Source: Steinernema hermaphroditum (lineage: Eukaryota; Nematoda; Chromadorea; Rhabditida; Steinernematidae). Taken from it: a stretch of DNA of 64,000 nucleotides. Made by a program: the position numbers and the translations under genes. Of this stretch, positions 32,026-43,243 are shown piece after piece. Each line of letters starts with the position of its first letter. Positions within the stretch are counted from its first letter, which is position 1. A model generated the notes under the pieces. It ran no database searches. It saw nothing but the letters and a program-made list of their open reading frames with translations, and was not told where the DNA came from. Where the stretch lies: the NCBI GenBank assembly GCA_030435675.1, contig CM059623.1, positions 7,466,012 through 7,530,011 on the forward strand, in the 5' to 3' direction.

Positions 32026-34399
32026 ACGTTTCCTCACAGTCAGCGCGCAAAACGTTCAGCTGGCTCTATTATACAAACTTCAGCACACCGTTTCTTGATC
32101 TCGAATGTCCGTTCTGTGTATAGAGGAAGTCCTGAAAAATTCTCGTCGTCGACAAAAGGCGACGAGTGTTTTGTGGTTCCTGACACGATGAGGGGAAAAT
32201 GACCGAGACACGATTTTGTCCGCTTTTCAATGGCGCTGACACGCCGTGGTCCGTCCTCAAAATCGTCCTAGATAGCGGTCCAAAATTTTACACACATGAA
32301 GAAGGAGACACATACGAAGAGTTGTTGGAAATGATCCGGGCGGAACTACGGTCTGTTGGCATGCCTGGTTGGGAAAGGGGTGCCATCAGCTCCGGAACAG
32401 GTGTAACCGCTCGAGGAATGCGGGTGCACCCCGTTCTGCTTGGTGATCTAAACGCAAAAATGGGCAGAAGAACGGATGAAGAAGAACTTGCCATCGGAAA
32501 CTTTGGCTACGGCGACCGAAACTGGCGTGGGCAGCTTCTGGTGGACCTCTGCGAGGATTTCAAGCCACGATCGGTGAACTCGGACTTCAAGGCCAGACCA
32601 GGACGGAAGTGGACGTGGATGTCGCCAGATAGAAGAACGCGTAACTGCATCGACTACATCTTGGCGCCACGCTCCATCGGCTTCTCAAGCTCCTCCGTTC
32701 TTGGATCACACAACGCTGGGTCCGACCATCGTATCGTCCGCGCGATCATCCAGTCATCGACATCGTCAGCCAGAAGGGAGCCGCCGATCCTGAAGGACAG
32801 AAAACGTCTCAACCAAGATATGTTCAAGATGGTGACAGCTGCTAACCCACCGATGATCGACCCCGATTCACCAAATGCGTATACGGACTTGGTGAAGTAC
32901 ATCCAGGAAGCTGCCGAGTTCGCTGAAGAGCCCGAAGTGAAGAAAGGCCGACTGACGCCAAGTACCGTCGCTCTCCTGCAGCAACGCCGCGATCTCCGAC
33001 GCCAACAATCAACCATGGCCGATAGAATCGCTTTCGCTGAACTAAACAAGCTTGTTAGACGCGAAATGCGAAAGGATATCAACAAACATCACTGCCAGCT
33101 GGTTGAAGAAGCGGTAAAGAATGCGAAGGGCTTGAGGAAGGTGCAAGGCACGGTGGCTACTGGAAGAAGAAGGATAATCCAGCTTCAAGATCGCGACGGT
33201 ATCCTTCATTTGACGACGACGCAGCTCTGCCGGATCGTACAGCACTTCTACGAAGACCTCTATGCCTCCAGCGTGCACGTCGAGCGAGAGACCCAGTCGG
33301 AAACCGAAGATTGCATGGAGTTCCTGGAAGCCGAAGTTGAAGAAGCTCTGCGGAATTGACAAGGTTACGGTGGAGATGCTCAAGCTAGGCAAGAGTACCT
33401 TTCTCCGCCCTCTGACCGCAATGTTCAATCGATGCCTGAGGCTCTGCGAAGCACCCGAGAAGCTGGCTGACTCGTCGACGGTGCTGCTGTTCAAGAAGGG
33501 AGATCCGTTTCTTATCAAGAACTACCGCCCGATCTCCTTGCTCTTCGTAATCTACAAGTTGTTGACGAAAGTCATCACGAAACGGAAACGCCAGAACAAG
33601 CAGGATTTCGAAAGAACTACTCGACGGTCGATCATCTGCAAGCACTCAATCAGCTAATGGAGAAGACCAGAGAGTACCGGGTTCCAGTTTTTATCGCCTT
33701 CATTGATTACGAAAAAGCCTTCGACTCTGTTGAAGCTAACGCAGTTTGGAACGCTGTTCAGCGACAAGGAGTGCCGAAGCCGATCACCGATTTGCTGCAG
33801 AAGCTCTACGACGAAGCCGCGTCTCACGTCACGATCGAAGGAGTCCGAGTTCCGATCGAAATTCGACGGGGAGTGCGGCAAGGAGACTGCATAAGTCCGA
33901 AGTTGTTCACAGCAGTACTTGAAGAAGTATTCCAAGAACTGGAATGGGACAACTACGGATTAAATGTGAACGGCAGAAAGCTGACAAACCTCCGGTTCGC
34001 TGACGACGTTGTTCTGATCGCGAAGAAAAAAGAAGAGCTCCAGACAATGATTGAAGAGTTGAACAAAGCGTCGCTCAAGTGCGGACTGAAGATGAACAAG
34101 GCGAAGACGAAGATCCTAGCCACCGATGAAACGACGATCGGCCTAAATGGAGAAGAAATAAAACAAGTTGAAGCGTTCATTTACCTCGGGCAGGAAGTAA
34201 GACTCGTGCGAAACCACGCGAAAGAAGTCGCCCGCCGAATCCGTTGCGGATGGCGCGTGTTCCGGCGATACCAGGAGTTCCTGACTTCGAAGACAGTGCA
34301 GATGCGGTGGAAGCGACGCCTGCACGACCAGTGCATTCAAAACAAACTAAAAAAAATTAAACTAAAAAACTTCTTTTCAACGAAACTGTACATTATTAT

Positions 34400-34925
34400 G
34401 TTTCCTGGTGTTTACCATCACTGGTTCTTGCCTTGCTTCAAATATAGCTTAAAAAGCCCTTTGGAGAAATCGGAACTGGCAACTCAAATTTCACCTTTGT
34501 GGTGAAGCTGTTTTTCATTCTTTCCCGTTCATATCTGTTTTGCTAATCATCTCAGGACGTGAAATGGAATGAACCAGAAAATGTTGGCTAGGATGAGTGT
34601 CGAACCCGGATCCCCCAGAACGGCAACCAAGACACTATCCAGCTCGACCATACAAACAGTTGGCGCTGCGCCAACAGCGCTGGCTATATTCATTTCTAAG
34701 CAACTTTAGACTTTAGAAAGGTATTCACGCGGACAAGTGCGTGTATTGGTCGGAACAGAATAGGTTCTGTCGCTATGATATCTATAAGGATAAACAGAGA
34801 AGGGAGGACGCGAAAGAATGAAAAACAGCTTCACCACAAAGATGAAATTTGGGTTAGCAGTGCCGATTCCTGCAAAGGATTCAAAACTAAAGCGTTGATA
34901 AACACCAGGATATGTGGAAATATAT
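34400..34925. repeat. Foldback element inserted in RTE-2
   Basis: Left arm (about 34400-34530) and right arm (about 34812-34925) are diverged inverted copies: CCTGGTGTTTA, AATCGG.ACTG and GGTGAAGCTGTTTTTCATTC recur on opposite strands. The centre holds a tRNA-like segment and a perfect GTTGGCGC-T-GCGCCAAC hairpin (34659-34675). It separates the body of RTE-2 from its 3' end, so it most likely jumped into it. Confidence 0.65.
34590..34655 (-). pseudogene. tRNA-like sequence
   Basis: On the minus strand GGTCGAGCTGGATAGTGTC resembles a D-arm/A-box, and GATCCGGGTTCGACAC resembles a T-arm/B-box at a normal spacing. The anticodon stem does not pair well. It may be a decayed tRNA or the head of a SINE. 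Confidence 0.4.
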
Positions 34926-35097
34926 AGATCTGGTGAAAAGAAAAATCTTCCCATCTGAAGACCGAGGACCAGATGGCGAGATGACTTCACGAAGAAAATA
35001 GGAACGCAACGATGGCGACAACGAGCAATTGAAGATTCCACAAATAAATCGTAAATCGAAAAGAAAAAAGGTAGAAAAAAAAACAAACCCGACGAAA

Positions 35098-35175
35098 CAA
35101 AGGGGGTCTAACCCGACACCGTTGACTGGTGGCTCAGAGCACTACCCCTTAACCACGCAGATACATCACGGAAGA
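35098..35175 (-). pseudogene. tRNA-like sequence
   Basis: On the minus strand TGCGTGGTTAAGGGGTAGTG is A-box-like and GGTGTCGGGTTAGACCCCC is a B-box-like T-arm with TTAGAC in place of TTCGA. Pairing is incomplete, so a functional tRNA is unlikely. Confidence 0.35.
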
Positions 35176-36112
35176 GAAATTTCATCGTACTAGTCGCGAC
35201 TGCCATTATTTTTCATATTTCGGGGGCCTGTTTATGGTAGCCAGTCTGCATATGGGCAGCGCGTTTTGTGTGCGCTCGTCTTCCTAAGATCTCCTCTATC
35301 CGTTACACCACATTTCATTTCAATCTGCAACTATCACTTGGGGATGTTCCCTTGTGAGTCGGCCAACGCGTCGTCGCGACTTCGTTTCGACTAAAAGAAA
35401 CGACAGCTCGCGAAGCGTCCATCGCACCCTGAAATTGGCGCTCCAGGACAATCGTGGCAGGACATAAGGATCATCGGCAAACTTGCGTGCGTTTTCGTTT
35501 TTCTCCCCACCTAGCCCCATGCATCATCAAAATATGGCAGAATAACAAAGAAAAGACGAAAAAGCTTTATTCACCATGCAACTTTAGCATTTTCTCCTTC
35601 TACAAATGTCGTTGGCTTTTTTCAGTTATTTTCCTTTTCATGTCCCTTCCCTAAGCTATCTACACAAAGTTCCCTGATCAACGACACGGTTTATGCAAAT
35701 TCTGCAGTGTTTATAGAATTCTTCCGCGATTGTACCGCGCAGTTGACACAGCAAGCTCATCGTGACGGGACGGACGACCCACGACGGACGCTGCTGTCAC
35801 TTTCTTTGCCGCTTAATTCTGAAATAAACCCGGCTGCGCGCGAATTCGCGCCCTCCAGGTACTAAAAGCCAATTAGCCTATAGTCCTGCGGGCGGCAAGA
35901 TTGGCACTCATGGATAGGGCTGAAGTTGGGGCCAAAAAACTGTAGCCCTGCGGGCGGCAAGATCCAGAGAAATAGTAGAAGTACACCACTACCGTCTCAA
36001 CTGTCTGTGTGGCTCATTGTGAACGTTATCCGTTTGTAAACGGGTGGTGTCGTGTTCGGTTCCCCTCGGAGTCCTTATTTTGTGTGGGTGTTTTCCCCAT
36101 GCGCACGGAAGA

Positions 36113-36133
36113 ACACACACACACACACACACA
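36113..36133. repeat. (CA)n microsatellite
   Basis: About ten CA dinucleotides in a row beside the hAT insertion site. Confidence 0.9.
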
Positions 36134-36178
36134 GACCAACGGACCCGTCGGTTCTCCGTTTATATAGGGGATCTGCAT

Positions 36179-38268
36179 TAGGGTTGTCGAATACTGAAAA
36201 ATCCTCGAATATCGAACTTAGTCGAATATTCGATATTCGAAGATCCTCGAATATCGAACCTGGTCGAATATTCGATATTCGAAGATCCTCGAATATCGAA
36301 CCTGGTCGAATATTCGATATTCGAAGATCCTCGAATATCGAACCTGGTCGAATATTCGATATTCGAAGATCTTCGAATATCGAACCTGGTCGAATTGAGG
36401 AATCGGCTAAAGCTAAGATGGGAAGTTTCTTGTTAACGAGAAAAAAACAAAACAAGTCCGAATCACTCTTCCACGTCACTCCAGTCGTCTTCGGGATCAG
36501 GTGCCGACGCTTCGTTTCTTACAGCGGTCTTGACTACCAGCAGCTTTTCGGCCTTCTTCGTTGATAGACGCGTCCGCAACTTGTTGGCGAATAGAAGACT
36601 AGCCTGTGAAAAGGCTCTTTCCGATTCCACACTAGAAGCCTGCACAGAGAACGCGCGTCTTGCCATGGAGGAAAGGTTCGGATAATCGTGACGTCGTTTT
36701 GCCCACCATTGGAGACAGCGGCGATGACCGTAATCATTCGGCATGGGCAATTCTTCCATGGTTGCCTCTTTGAACCGTTTGATTTCATCCTAGAAGACAT
36801 TTTTATGTTTACAATTGGAATAGTAGAATTTACGTCAACGTTCCGCTCCTCTTGAGATTGAACTGGTGCGAGACGGGGATGATTCTTGTGCTCATCTGTG
36901 TTGGTTAGCCAGTCAAAGGCGGATGTTGCACCTGGCTCTGACTCTTCGTCTTCCATAACTGTTGCATCATCCTCATCATTCTCCGTGATTAATTGCAGCG
37001 CCTCTTCAGCAGTGAACCTTCTGTCCGTGATAGGCAACGATATGTCAGTGTCTTCAACGGCTGCGTCACTTTCTCCGATAGGGTGCGTGCTTTTGGAGGC
37101 AAGTTCTCCGAGGAGACGGCGGCGAAGGAGAGCTTCGATTTCGTTCCAAGTTGAAACAGGAAGGAATCGTTTTCTGAATCAGATCAGTTATTGAAATCAA
37201 CGACACTCCAGCCTACCTATGGAACCTTGGGTCCAGAAAACAAGCCAGGTCGATATTTTCGTTGCTCTTGTACTGGTCAAATCGACGCTTGCATTCTTCA
37301 GACAGGAAGAAGGCCAAACTGGAAACTTCATCACTCCGTGACGTTGTTTTAAGATTCTCATAATTCTTCGTCAGCTGTTTTACGAGAAAGGGCAAAATTC
37401 CAACATGAGCTTCAGATCCGGACGCCTAAAAGCTCCAAATAATCAAAAACGAAGTACGAAAACGAAAAACGAAACGAATCGACTGCGTCCGATCCTTAGC
37501 TCTCTGATACTCCCGATCCAAAGTGGGCCCGAGAAGTTCATGTCGGCTTGGAATCTGCAACTTATGTGTTATATTGGAGAAACTGAAAATCTAACGCCTA
37601 CTTTAACATCAGAGGCATTAAACCGCACCAGCGCTTTAAAGGACTGGTACTCAGTGACGTTTGCGCTTAGATTCGCGTCCGCGATGAACTTCACAAGTAA
37701 GGTCTCGAACTTCTGTGAGCGCTGCTTGTGCCAATCCTCCGCGTAATCCGTGATAAAGGTTTGTGTTGCTTGCTTCGAAGGATTCTCAACTTCTTCGTGT
37801 TGCACCACGGCCTTTACTCCAAGGTCGACTTCTGCATGGGCTTTCTTCAGATGGGTCCACAGGGGTGAAGTCGTCCCTGTTGAACTAATCGCAAACCGCC
37901 GCAAGCAGCGATTACAGGTCGCGACGTTTCCATTACGCGTATAATGGTTCCAAACCAAACTTCCGCCACCCATTACGGCAAGATCGATCAAGAGAGAATG
38001 ATAACCGACAGTAGGAAATGAAACTCCTGATGATAATAAGCACACCATTTGATAGTGCAACTTTGCCGTGTCAAGACCCAGAACACACTTTGATTCGAAA
38101 TTCGAAAACCCTCGAATTTCGAATATGGTCGAATATTCGATATTCGAAAATCCTCGAATATCGAACCTAGTCGAATATTCGATATTCGAAGATCCTCGAA
38201 TATCGAATATTCGATTCGATTCGATATTCGTAAAAACACGAATTATTCGATTCGATTCGACAACCCTA
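36179..38268 (-). mobile_element. hAT DNA transposon with 8-bp target duplication
   Basis: Ends TAGGGTTGTCGAAT and its complement at the right end (CAACCCTA), flanked by ATCTGCAT at 36171-36178 and at 38269-38276, the 8-bp duplication expected for hAT. Subterminal zones (36190-36395 and 38090-38255) are arrays of TCGAATATTCGATATTCGA-type units. The inside encodes a transposase on the minus strand with the middle missing, so the copy is not autonomous. Confidence 0.92.
36463..37973 (-). pseudogene. hAT transposase, internally deleted
   Basis: From the ATG at 37973 the frame codes a BED zinc finger (SLVWNHYTRNGNVATCNRC, then TSPLWTHLKKAH) and a DNA-binding linker ending DVKV. An intron leads to IPSRHELLGPTLDREYQRAK. 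After a gap come SLAFFLSEECKRRFDQYK with LDPRFHR, an acidic stretch, and the hAT dimerisation region (PNLSSMARRAFSVQASSVES, ERAFSQASLLFANKLRTRLS), ending DDWSDVEE. The RNase H-like catalytic core between about 37395 and 37510 is far too short and has been lost. Confidence 0.75.
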
Positions 38269-38652
38269 ATCTGCATAGACAAGAAATAAACCGCAGCGCC
38301 ACGCGAAAGCCGAAAGCATGGTCCCGCCGCGATCGCCCTGGTGCGACGCGCGTTTTCTTTTTTTTTGTTTGGCGGCGCGTGCTGGCGTGCGTTCAGTCCT
38401 CTCTCACATTTCGTGCCAAGTTTCCTTGTTTTGCGAAATATGTGGAATTTTTATGTATGAAAAGAAGTATGGTCAGTACACACGGTGTGAAGCTGCAAAA
38501 GTTGGACGCTTTTTTAAGTTGGGGATATCTTTCAACCAGCGAGTAATTTCGCCCGTAGATACGAAGTCAAGTTCTTCACAACATGCGCTTGCTTACCGGA
38601 GGTACCTAATGAGAGGAGTATACGAAAGTAAAAGTAACGGAAATGATTCAGG

Positions 38653-39100
38653 CAACATGTAGAGCTTGTGATGTCTGCTTCGAAATGTACTCGTGCACGT
38701 GCTTCTCTGCGATTGAAGCTGGTGTTGCCTGCAAGCATCTTCGTGCTGTCCACACCATGAAAACACAACGCAATTCTGACACCGGTCGTCGTCCTTTACT
38801 CCCTCCCACTCAAATCACACCGAGACCCACACAGAGGCGATCTTCTTCCACGCCAGCTGCTTCTCCGCCTACAGCTCCAGCTTCAATCTTTTTCCTTCAA
38901 TTTTTTACGCGCAGAATCGCATCGCTGAAATGGAGTCGGGAAGCCTCACGGCGGACGAGATCCAGTCGATCAGGACCAATGCCACGAGGTTCCTGAATGA
39001 CCTCCGACGCCCACACGCCCCAAGAATGCTTCCGCGCAGCCAGCTCGGCCCCGGACGTCCGGCAAGAGCTCCGACACAGCGAAGAACACCAAGAAATTAG
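38653..39100 (+). pseudogene. Mutator-like transposase tail with SWIM zinc finger
   Basis: After a GATTCAG acceptor the exon codes ATCRACDVCFEMYSCTC followed by EAGVACKHLRAVH, the CxC...CxH pattern of SWIM fingers at the C-terminus of MULE transposases. A second exon starts after TTTTTTACGCGCAG (from 38915), codes EMESGSLTADEIQSIRTNAT and a basic proline-rich end, and stops at 39098-39100. An AATAAA follows near 39145. The DDE catalytic domain is absent here. Confidence 0.6.
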
Positions 39101-39191
39101 ACGGCCGCCGTCCAGCTCTTCAGTTAGTTATTTGTTTACTTTTCAATAAAAAGTTCACTGTAAACGGCGAAAAAGGATAGCTTCACCATAT

Positions 39192-40022
39192 AGTATTGCT
39201 CACCAAACTCTTCAAAAGCTCCCACCACGAAAAATTGGCGCGCCATTTCCCGCCTTCGGCAGGTTTACAATGGAAATTGGTGATTATCACAGTTTTCTCG
39301 CGAGCTGCGCGATTTCGCTAGAATTTCTGAGCGTAACTTTGATCAGCGTAACTTTCTGCATCGAATGAACCCGGGTTTGTATCGATCTGAGCGAAATCCA
39401 CAGAGAAATAAGCTTTACATTAATTTGCCTTATCAACATCCCGGGTTTTGGCCCATTTCTGGCATAGGACAGGGAACTTTTAAGTGATTTACACAGAACA
39501 GCGAACCAGCAAGCATCAAACTATCAACAATAACATCAAGCAAGTACAGTTAAGACGACTAAGAGCTCGACTCTGAGTATTCTCCACTTTTGGAATCCGA
39601 TGGCCGATGATGCAAGCCAGCGAAAGAGGACCACCGTAGCTGCATGTGTTTCTCCTCTGCATATGTTCTTATGGTTGATAGTTTGATGCTTGCTGGTTCG
39701 CTGTTCTGTGTAAATCACTTAAAAGTTCCCTGTCCTATGCCAGAAATGGGCCAAAACCCGGGATGTTGATAAGGCAAATTAATGTAAAGCTTATTTCTCT
39801 GTGAATTTCGCTCAGATCGATACAAACCCGGGTTCATTCGATGCAGAAAGTTACGCTGATCAAAGTTACGCTCAGAAATTCTAGCGAAATCGCGCAGCTC
39901 GCGAGAAAACTGTGTTAATCACCAATTTCCATTGTAAACCTGCCGATGGCAGGAAATGGCGCGCCAATTTTTCGTGGCGGGACCTTTCCGAATTTCTGAA
40001 GAGTTTGGTGAGCAATACTATA
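39192..40022. repeat. Inner inverted repeat, arms about 335 bp
   Basis: Left arm 39192-39530 and right arm 39690-40022 are near-identical in opposite orientation (shared GGCGCGCCA, CGCGCAGCTCGCGAGAAAAC, ACCCGGGTT, CATCCCGGGTTTTGG and GATAGTTTGATGCTTGCTGG). The unique centre is about 150 bp. The arms differ by few bases, so the structure is young. Confidence 0.88.
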
Positions 40023-40636
40023 AACGACATACATGTCCACGAAGCTTGGCACGAAATGTGAGAGAGGACTGAACGCACGCCGGCACGCGCCGCCAAACAA
40101 AAAAAAAAAGAAAACGCGCGTCGCGCCAGGGCGATCGCGGCGGGACCAGGCTTTCGGCTTTCGCGTGGCGCTGCGGTTTATTTCTTGTTCTGCATCGACC
40201 GTGGTGTTCCACTAACGAACCGTATCTAGGCCTTTGCGGAGAAGTGTGCAAAAGAAAATGTACGGTATCTGTTTAAAAATTTTTTTTGCTACGGCAAACC
40301 AGAAGGTCTATCTTCAGTTCATGTTTCTTTGTTATTCTGCCATATTTTGATGATGCATGGAGCTAGGTGGGGAGAAAAACGAAAACGCACGCAAGTTTGC
40401 CGATGATTCCTTATGTATAGAGCTAACGAACTGATCAGAAATTTTGGGTCCTGCCATGATTGCCCTGGAGCGCCAATTTCAGGGTGCGATGGACGCTTCG
40501 CGAGGGTGCTGTCGTTTCTTTTTAGTCTTCGTTTCGAGTCGCCGCCGACCGTTTCACTCGAACAAATCGCGTGTGATTTCGCCGATTTTCCTATTTTCGT
40601 GCCCTTTTCTATTTTTATTTCAATTTCAGGTTCGTA

Positions 40637-41640
40637 ATGACGATAATCGCTGCCTCCATCATTGGAAAGTCTGGCAAGGGTATGTTTATTCACCATGTTC
40701 TGGCAGTATAGTTCTAAATTTTTCTCAATTTTCATTTTAGCGCTCGTTAGCCGTCAATTCGGCACCGAAACGCCTTCGAGGACGCGAACGGAGGGATTCC
40801 TTGAAACTTTCCCCAAGTTGGTGGGGTCCGACAAATGTGAGCCGCCTCTCCCATTAATGTCACTTCAAGCAAATTTTTTAGCGCAGCGCCAGCATACCTA
40901 CATCGACGCCGAGAGCATCCGCTATGTGTATCAGCCTATGGATAACATCTACATGGTACTGATCACCACGCGACACTCCAACATCATCGAAGATTTCGAA
41001 ACTCTTCGTCTTTTTTCGCGTGTGGTGAGTTGCAGGATGTGAAGACACAATAGCTGACTCCGCACTTTTTGCAGATTCCTGAATACTGTCGCACGAATGA
41101 TGAAAAAGAAATTATGGATAAGGCATTAGAATTGATCTTTGCCTTCGATGAAATCGTTGCCCTCGGACGCCGCGAAAACGTTAATCTGGCGCAAATTTGC
41201 ACATTCACTGAAATGGACTCGCATGAAGACCGTGTATTTAAACAGATCCAGGAGGCCCAGGCGCGAGCTGCCATTGAAAACGCGAAAGAGAAGGAGAAGC
41301 AGTTCAAGAAAGAGCGCGCGGAAATGGCCAAGAAGAACATCAGGCCGAATGCGGGCATCTCAAGCGCGACGTCCATCAGTTCAAGCACTCCGATCACTTC
41401 TGCCATCAACGATATGTGGGAAATTAAATTGTCCGCCCCGAAACCCTCCACCCAACTGTCGCGTGGTGGTGGTAGAGCGCTGAAGTTGGGAGCTAAGACT
41501 ACCGAAGAAGACACATTCCTTCAGCAGCTTCAAAGTGAAGGCCAAGCTATCGTCACCTCAGTTCAGCCAAAGGTTCTTGTCTTCTCATTCCGAAGAGTAA
41601 CGCCATTTGTTTGCAGAAATCTACGGATCCTACCTTGTAG
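40637..41640 (+). CDS. Delta-COP (coatomer subunit), truncated N-terminal copy
   Basis: Five exons: 40637..40679, 40741..40836, 40882..41024, 41075..41572, 41617..41640, giving 267 residues. Delta-COP is the medium chain of the COPI coat on Golgi vesicles. The longin domain is complete: MTIIAASIIGKSGKALVSRQ, ESIRYVYQPMDNIYMVLITT, SNIIEDFETLRLFSRVIPEY and LIFAFDEIVALGRRENVNLA. The helical linker and ALKLGAK follow. Normal delta-COP is about 510 residues with a C-terminal mu-homology domain that binds WxW cargo; here the last exon codes only KSTDPTL and stops. No mu-homology sequence is seen downstream. The start follows an AATTTCAG acceptor and lies 90 bp from the foldback arm. It may be a partial duplicate, an alternative short form, or a truncated gene. 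Confidence 0.85.
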
Positions 41641-42003
41641 GCTGATGGTGGAAAGGTACGACGTGGTTTAAAACCCTATCCGATCGTTGTTAATGTATTT
41701 GAGTGTATTATTGGATGTAATTTATTGGGAGTGGATATTACAGATGTAAATATTGCGTATTAGCGTGATACAATACGACGAGAAGCGTGTTTGCACGGTA
41801 GAGCCGACAACCCGAGGAAACGCCGTTCCTTGCCGTTATTTCTATGGCGAAAACGCCTTCTAGACGAGATGTTTTTTTTTGCCCACACTAACGGTTCCAT
41901 CTGTCCAGCCTCAAACTATTCTTCGATTATTTATTCTGCTTACGAAGTACACATGCGAAGAAGAAAGCTCTCAGGGACCCGTAGAGGAGAGGAAGGGCGC
42001 CGG
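41641..42003. other. Convergent intergenic gap
   Basis: AT-richer spacer between the delta-COP copy and the F-box gene, with TGTATTTGAGTG and TTTATT words that could serve as 3' ends for either gene. No gene seen. Confidence 0.4.
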
Positions 42004-43243
42004 CTAGTGGCCGTCGAGGGGCTTCGGGAGTTCGTCGGCGATGAGGGAGATGGTGAACGCCTGAAGGGGGTGGATCGAGGGCGCCGGAGAGGAGACTCAC
42101 CGCTTCGCCGTTCTCGTCGGCGTGCACGCTGTAGAAGTGGCGCTTCTTGTCGTCCTCCTCGCAGGAGAGACTCCGCCGGCGGCACTCGCTCTCGTAGACC
42201 TTGTTGGAGACCGCCGGGCACTTCTTGATCGTACACAGCTGGCTCTGGATGCGACTCGTCTCCTGCGCCGCCTTCTTGAGGTAGTTCTAAAGCAGACGGT
42301 CAGAAAAGATGGTGGTGAGAGAGGCACTTCGGTGTAGTGGGCGAGCATCAGGGAAGTGATCTGGCAGCGCTCGAGGTGGAGCGCTGGGAAGTTTCCCTCG
42401 GAGCTGAGGCGCGCCAGAGTGACGTCGCTGACGCGAAGTATCTTCGGGCGGTGGGCGAACACGAACTTCGGCGCGGAGATCTCGATGCTGCGCACCTTTG
42501 AGGCGTCCAGATGCCGCATGAGACGGTCGTTGAGGATGTCGGTGCGGAGTCCGCTGAGGGAGCGGAGCTGGATGGTCTCAAGGTGGGGCGCCACATCGGC
42601 GAAGAAGGCCTCGAAGACGGAGGGGCTGAGTGCGGAGACGTCGACGCCCTCGAAGACGAGCGAGAGGGGAGCGAAGCGGGGGGCGACGGCGAAGTGGCGT
42701 CGGAAGAAGCCGAGGAGATCGTTGGTCAGGGAGACGTCCTAAGAGGGCGTTCGTCTTTGGAAGCTCGCCGGGAGCCTGCCTACCTTGAAGATGACGCGCT
42801 GGATCTCGAAGTGGCGGAAGGCGAACTCGAGGGAGAGGGCGTCGGGCGCGCGGAGCTGCTGGGCGCCTAGAAGGAGCGACTTCGCCTGCGCGCTACCGTA
42901 AATGCACCAGCGGAGCTCGAGGGCGCCCCGGGCGGCCGCCCGCACCACGAAGCGGCTGATCGGCCTGGGGGTCAAAGTATCGAGCACGTACTTCGTGTGC
43001 TCAATCACTCGGTGCCAGCGGCCACACACAGCGCGGGCGCTCCGGAGGTCGGCGCCTTCGAGCTGTGTGAAGATCTTCGCGAGGATCTCGTTGGGGAGAG
43101 GCGTCTGGAAGGCAGAGAAGCGCCTCGAGGTCGCCGAGGGACGGGAAACTCACCTGGAACTGCCAGGGGACCTCGGAGGGCAGCGGATTCCGCTTGCGAA
43201 TCGTCGAGACGCAGCGGCGGAGGAGAGAGGGGACTTGCTCCAT
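42004..43243 (-). CDS. F-box protein
   Basis: Five exons: complement(42004..42060, 42101..42286, 42328..42738, 42784..43104, 43154..43243), 354 residues. The F-box (about residues 31-70) reads PLPNEILAKIFTQLEGADLR then SARAVCGRWHRVIEH, and would link the protein to SKP1 in an SCF ubiquitin ligase. The C-terminal part is built of leucine-rich, strand-like segments (VSLTNDLLGFFRRHF, HLETIQLRSLSGLRTDIL, ILRVSDVTLARL, LHLERCQITSLMLAHYTE) of the kind seen in nematode F-box families with an FTH/DUF38-like substrate region. That subfamily link is an inference. The start is the ATG 14 nt after a CTTTCAG acceptor; a longer in-frame start at 43411 exists but would need a 16-nt acceptor tract to be coding. 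Introns are 40-49 bp. Confidence 0.8.

Larger units (their letters stand above)
32199..35060 (+). mobile_element. RTE-clade retrotransposon (RTE-2), interrupted
   Basis: A plus-strand RTE related to but diverged from RTE-1. Block 1 (32430-33357) has the C-terminal APE endonuclease (LLGDLNAKMG, then WTWMSPDRRTRNCIDYIL, then GSDHRIVRA) and the linker. Block 2 (33360-33600) has KNYRPISLLFVIYKLLTK. Block 3 (about 33600-34340) has QAGFRKNYSTVDHLQALNQ, RRGVRQGDCISPKLFTAVLE, LRFADDVVLI and FIYLGQEVRLVRNHAKEVAR. Small deletions shift the frame near 33357 and 33590. The tail stops at HDQCI, then foreign DNA (about 34345-34955) intervenes, and the RTE 3' end (CCGAGGACCAGATGGCGAG ... AATCGTAAATCG) resumes at 34960-35060. 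The N-terminal endonuclease is replaced or lost. Confidence 0.85.
35375..40547. mobile_element. Composite foldback (Mutator-like) element
   Basis: The outer arms at about 35375-35553 and 40322-40547 are inverted copies (CGAAGCGTCCATCGCACCCTG against CAGGGTGCGATGGACGCTTCG; CAAAATATGGCAGAATAACAAAG at the inner side). A second arm pair is about 38277-38430 and 40025-40195, and a third is about 39192-39530 and 39690-40022, around a unique centre. Between 38430 and 39190 only the left side has sequence, and it codes a SWIM zinc-finger tail, typical of Mutator-like transposases. An hAT element sits inside at 36179-38268. Exact ends and the flanking target duplication were not resolved. Confidence 0.6.

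Noticed and set aside
36170..36400. Possible CRISPR-like array from evenly spaced TCGAATATTCGA units
   Set aside because: The units are subterminal repeats of the hAT element, without unique spacers, in a eukaryotic genome.
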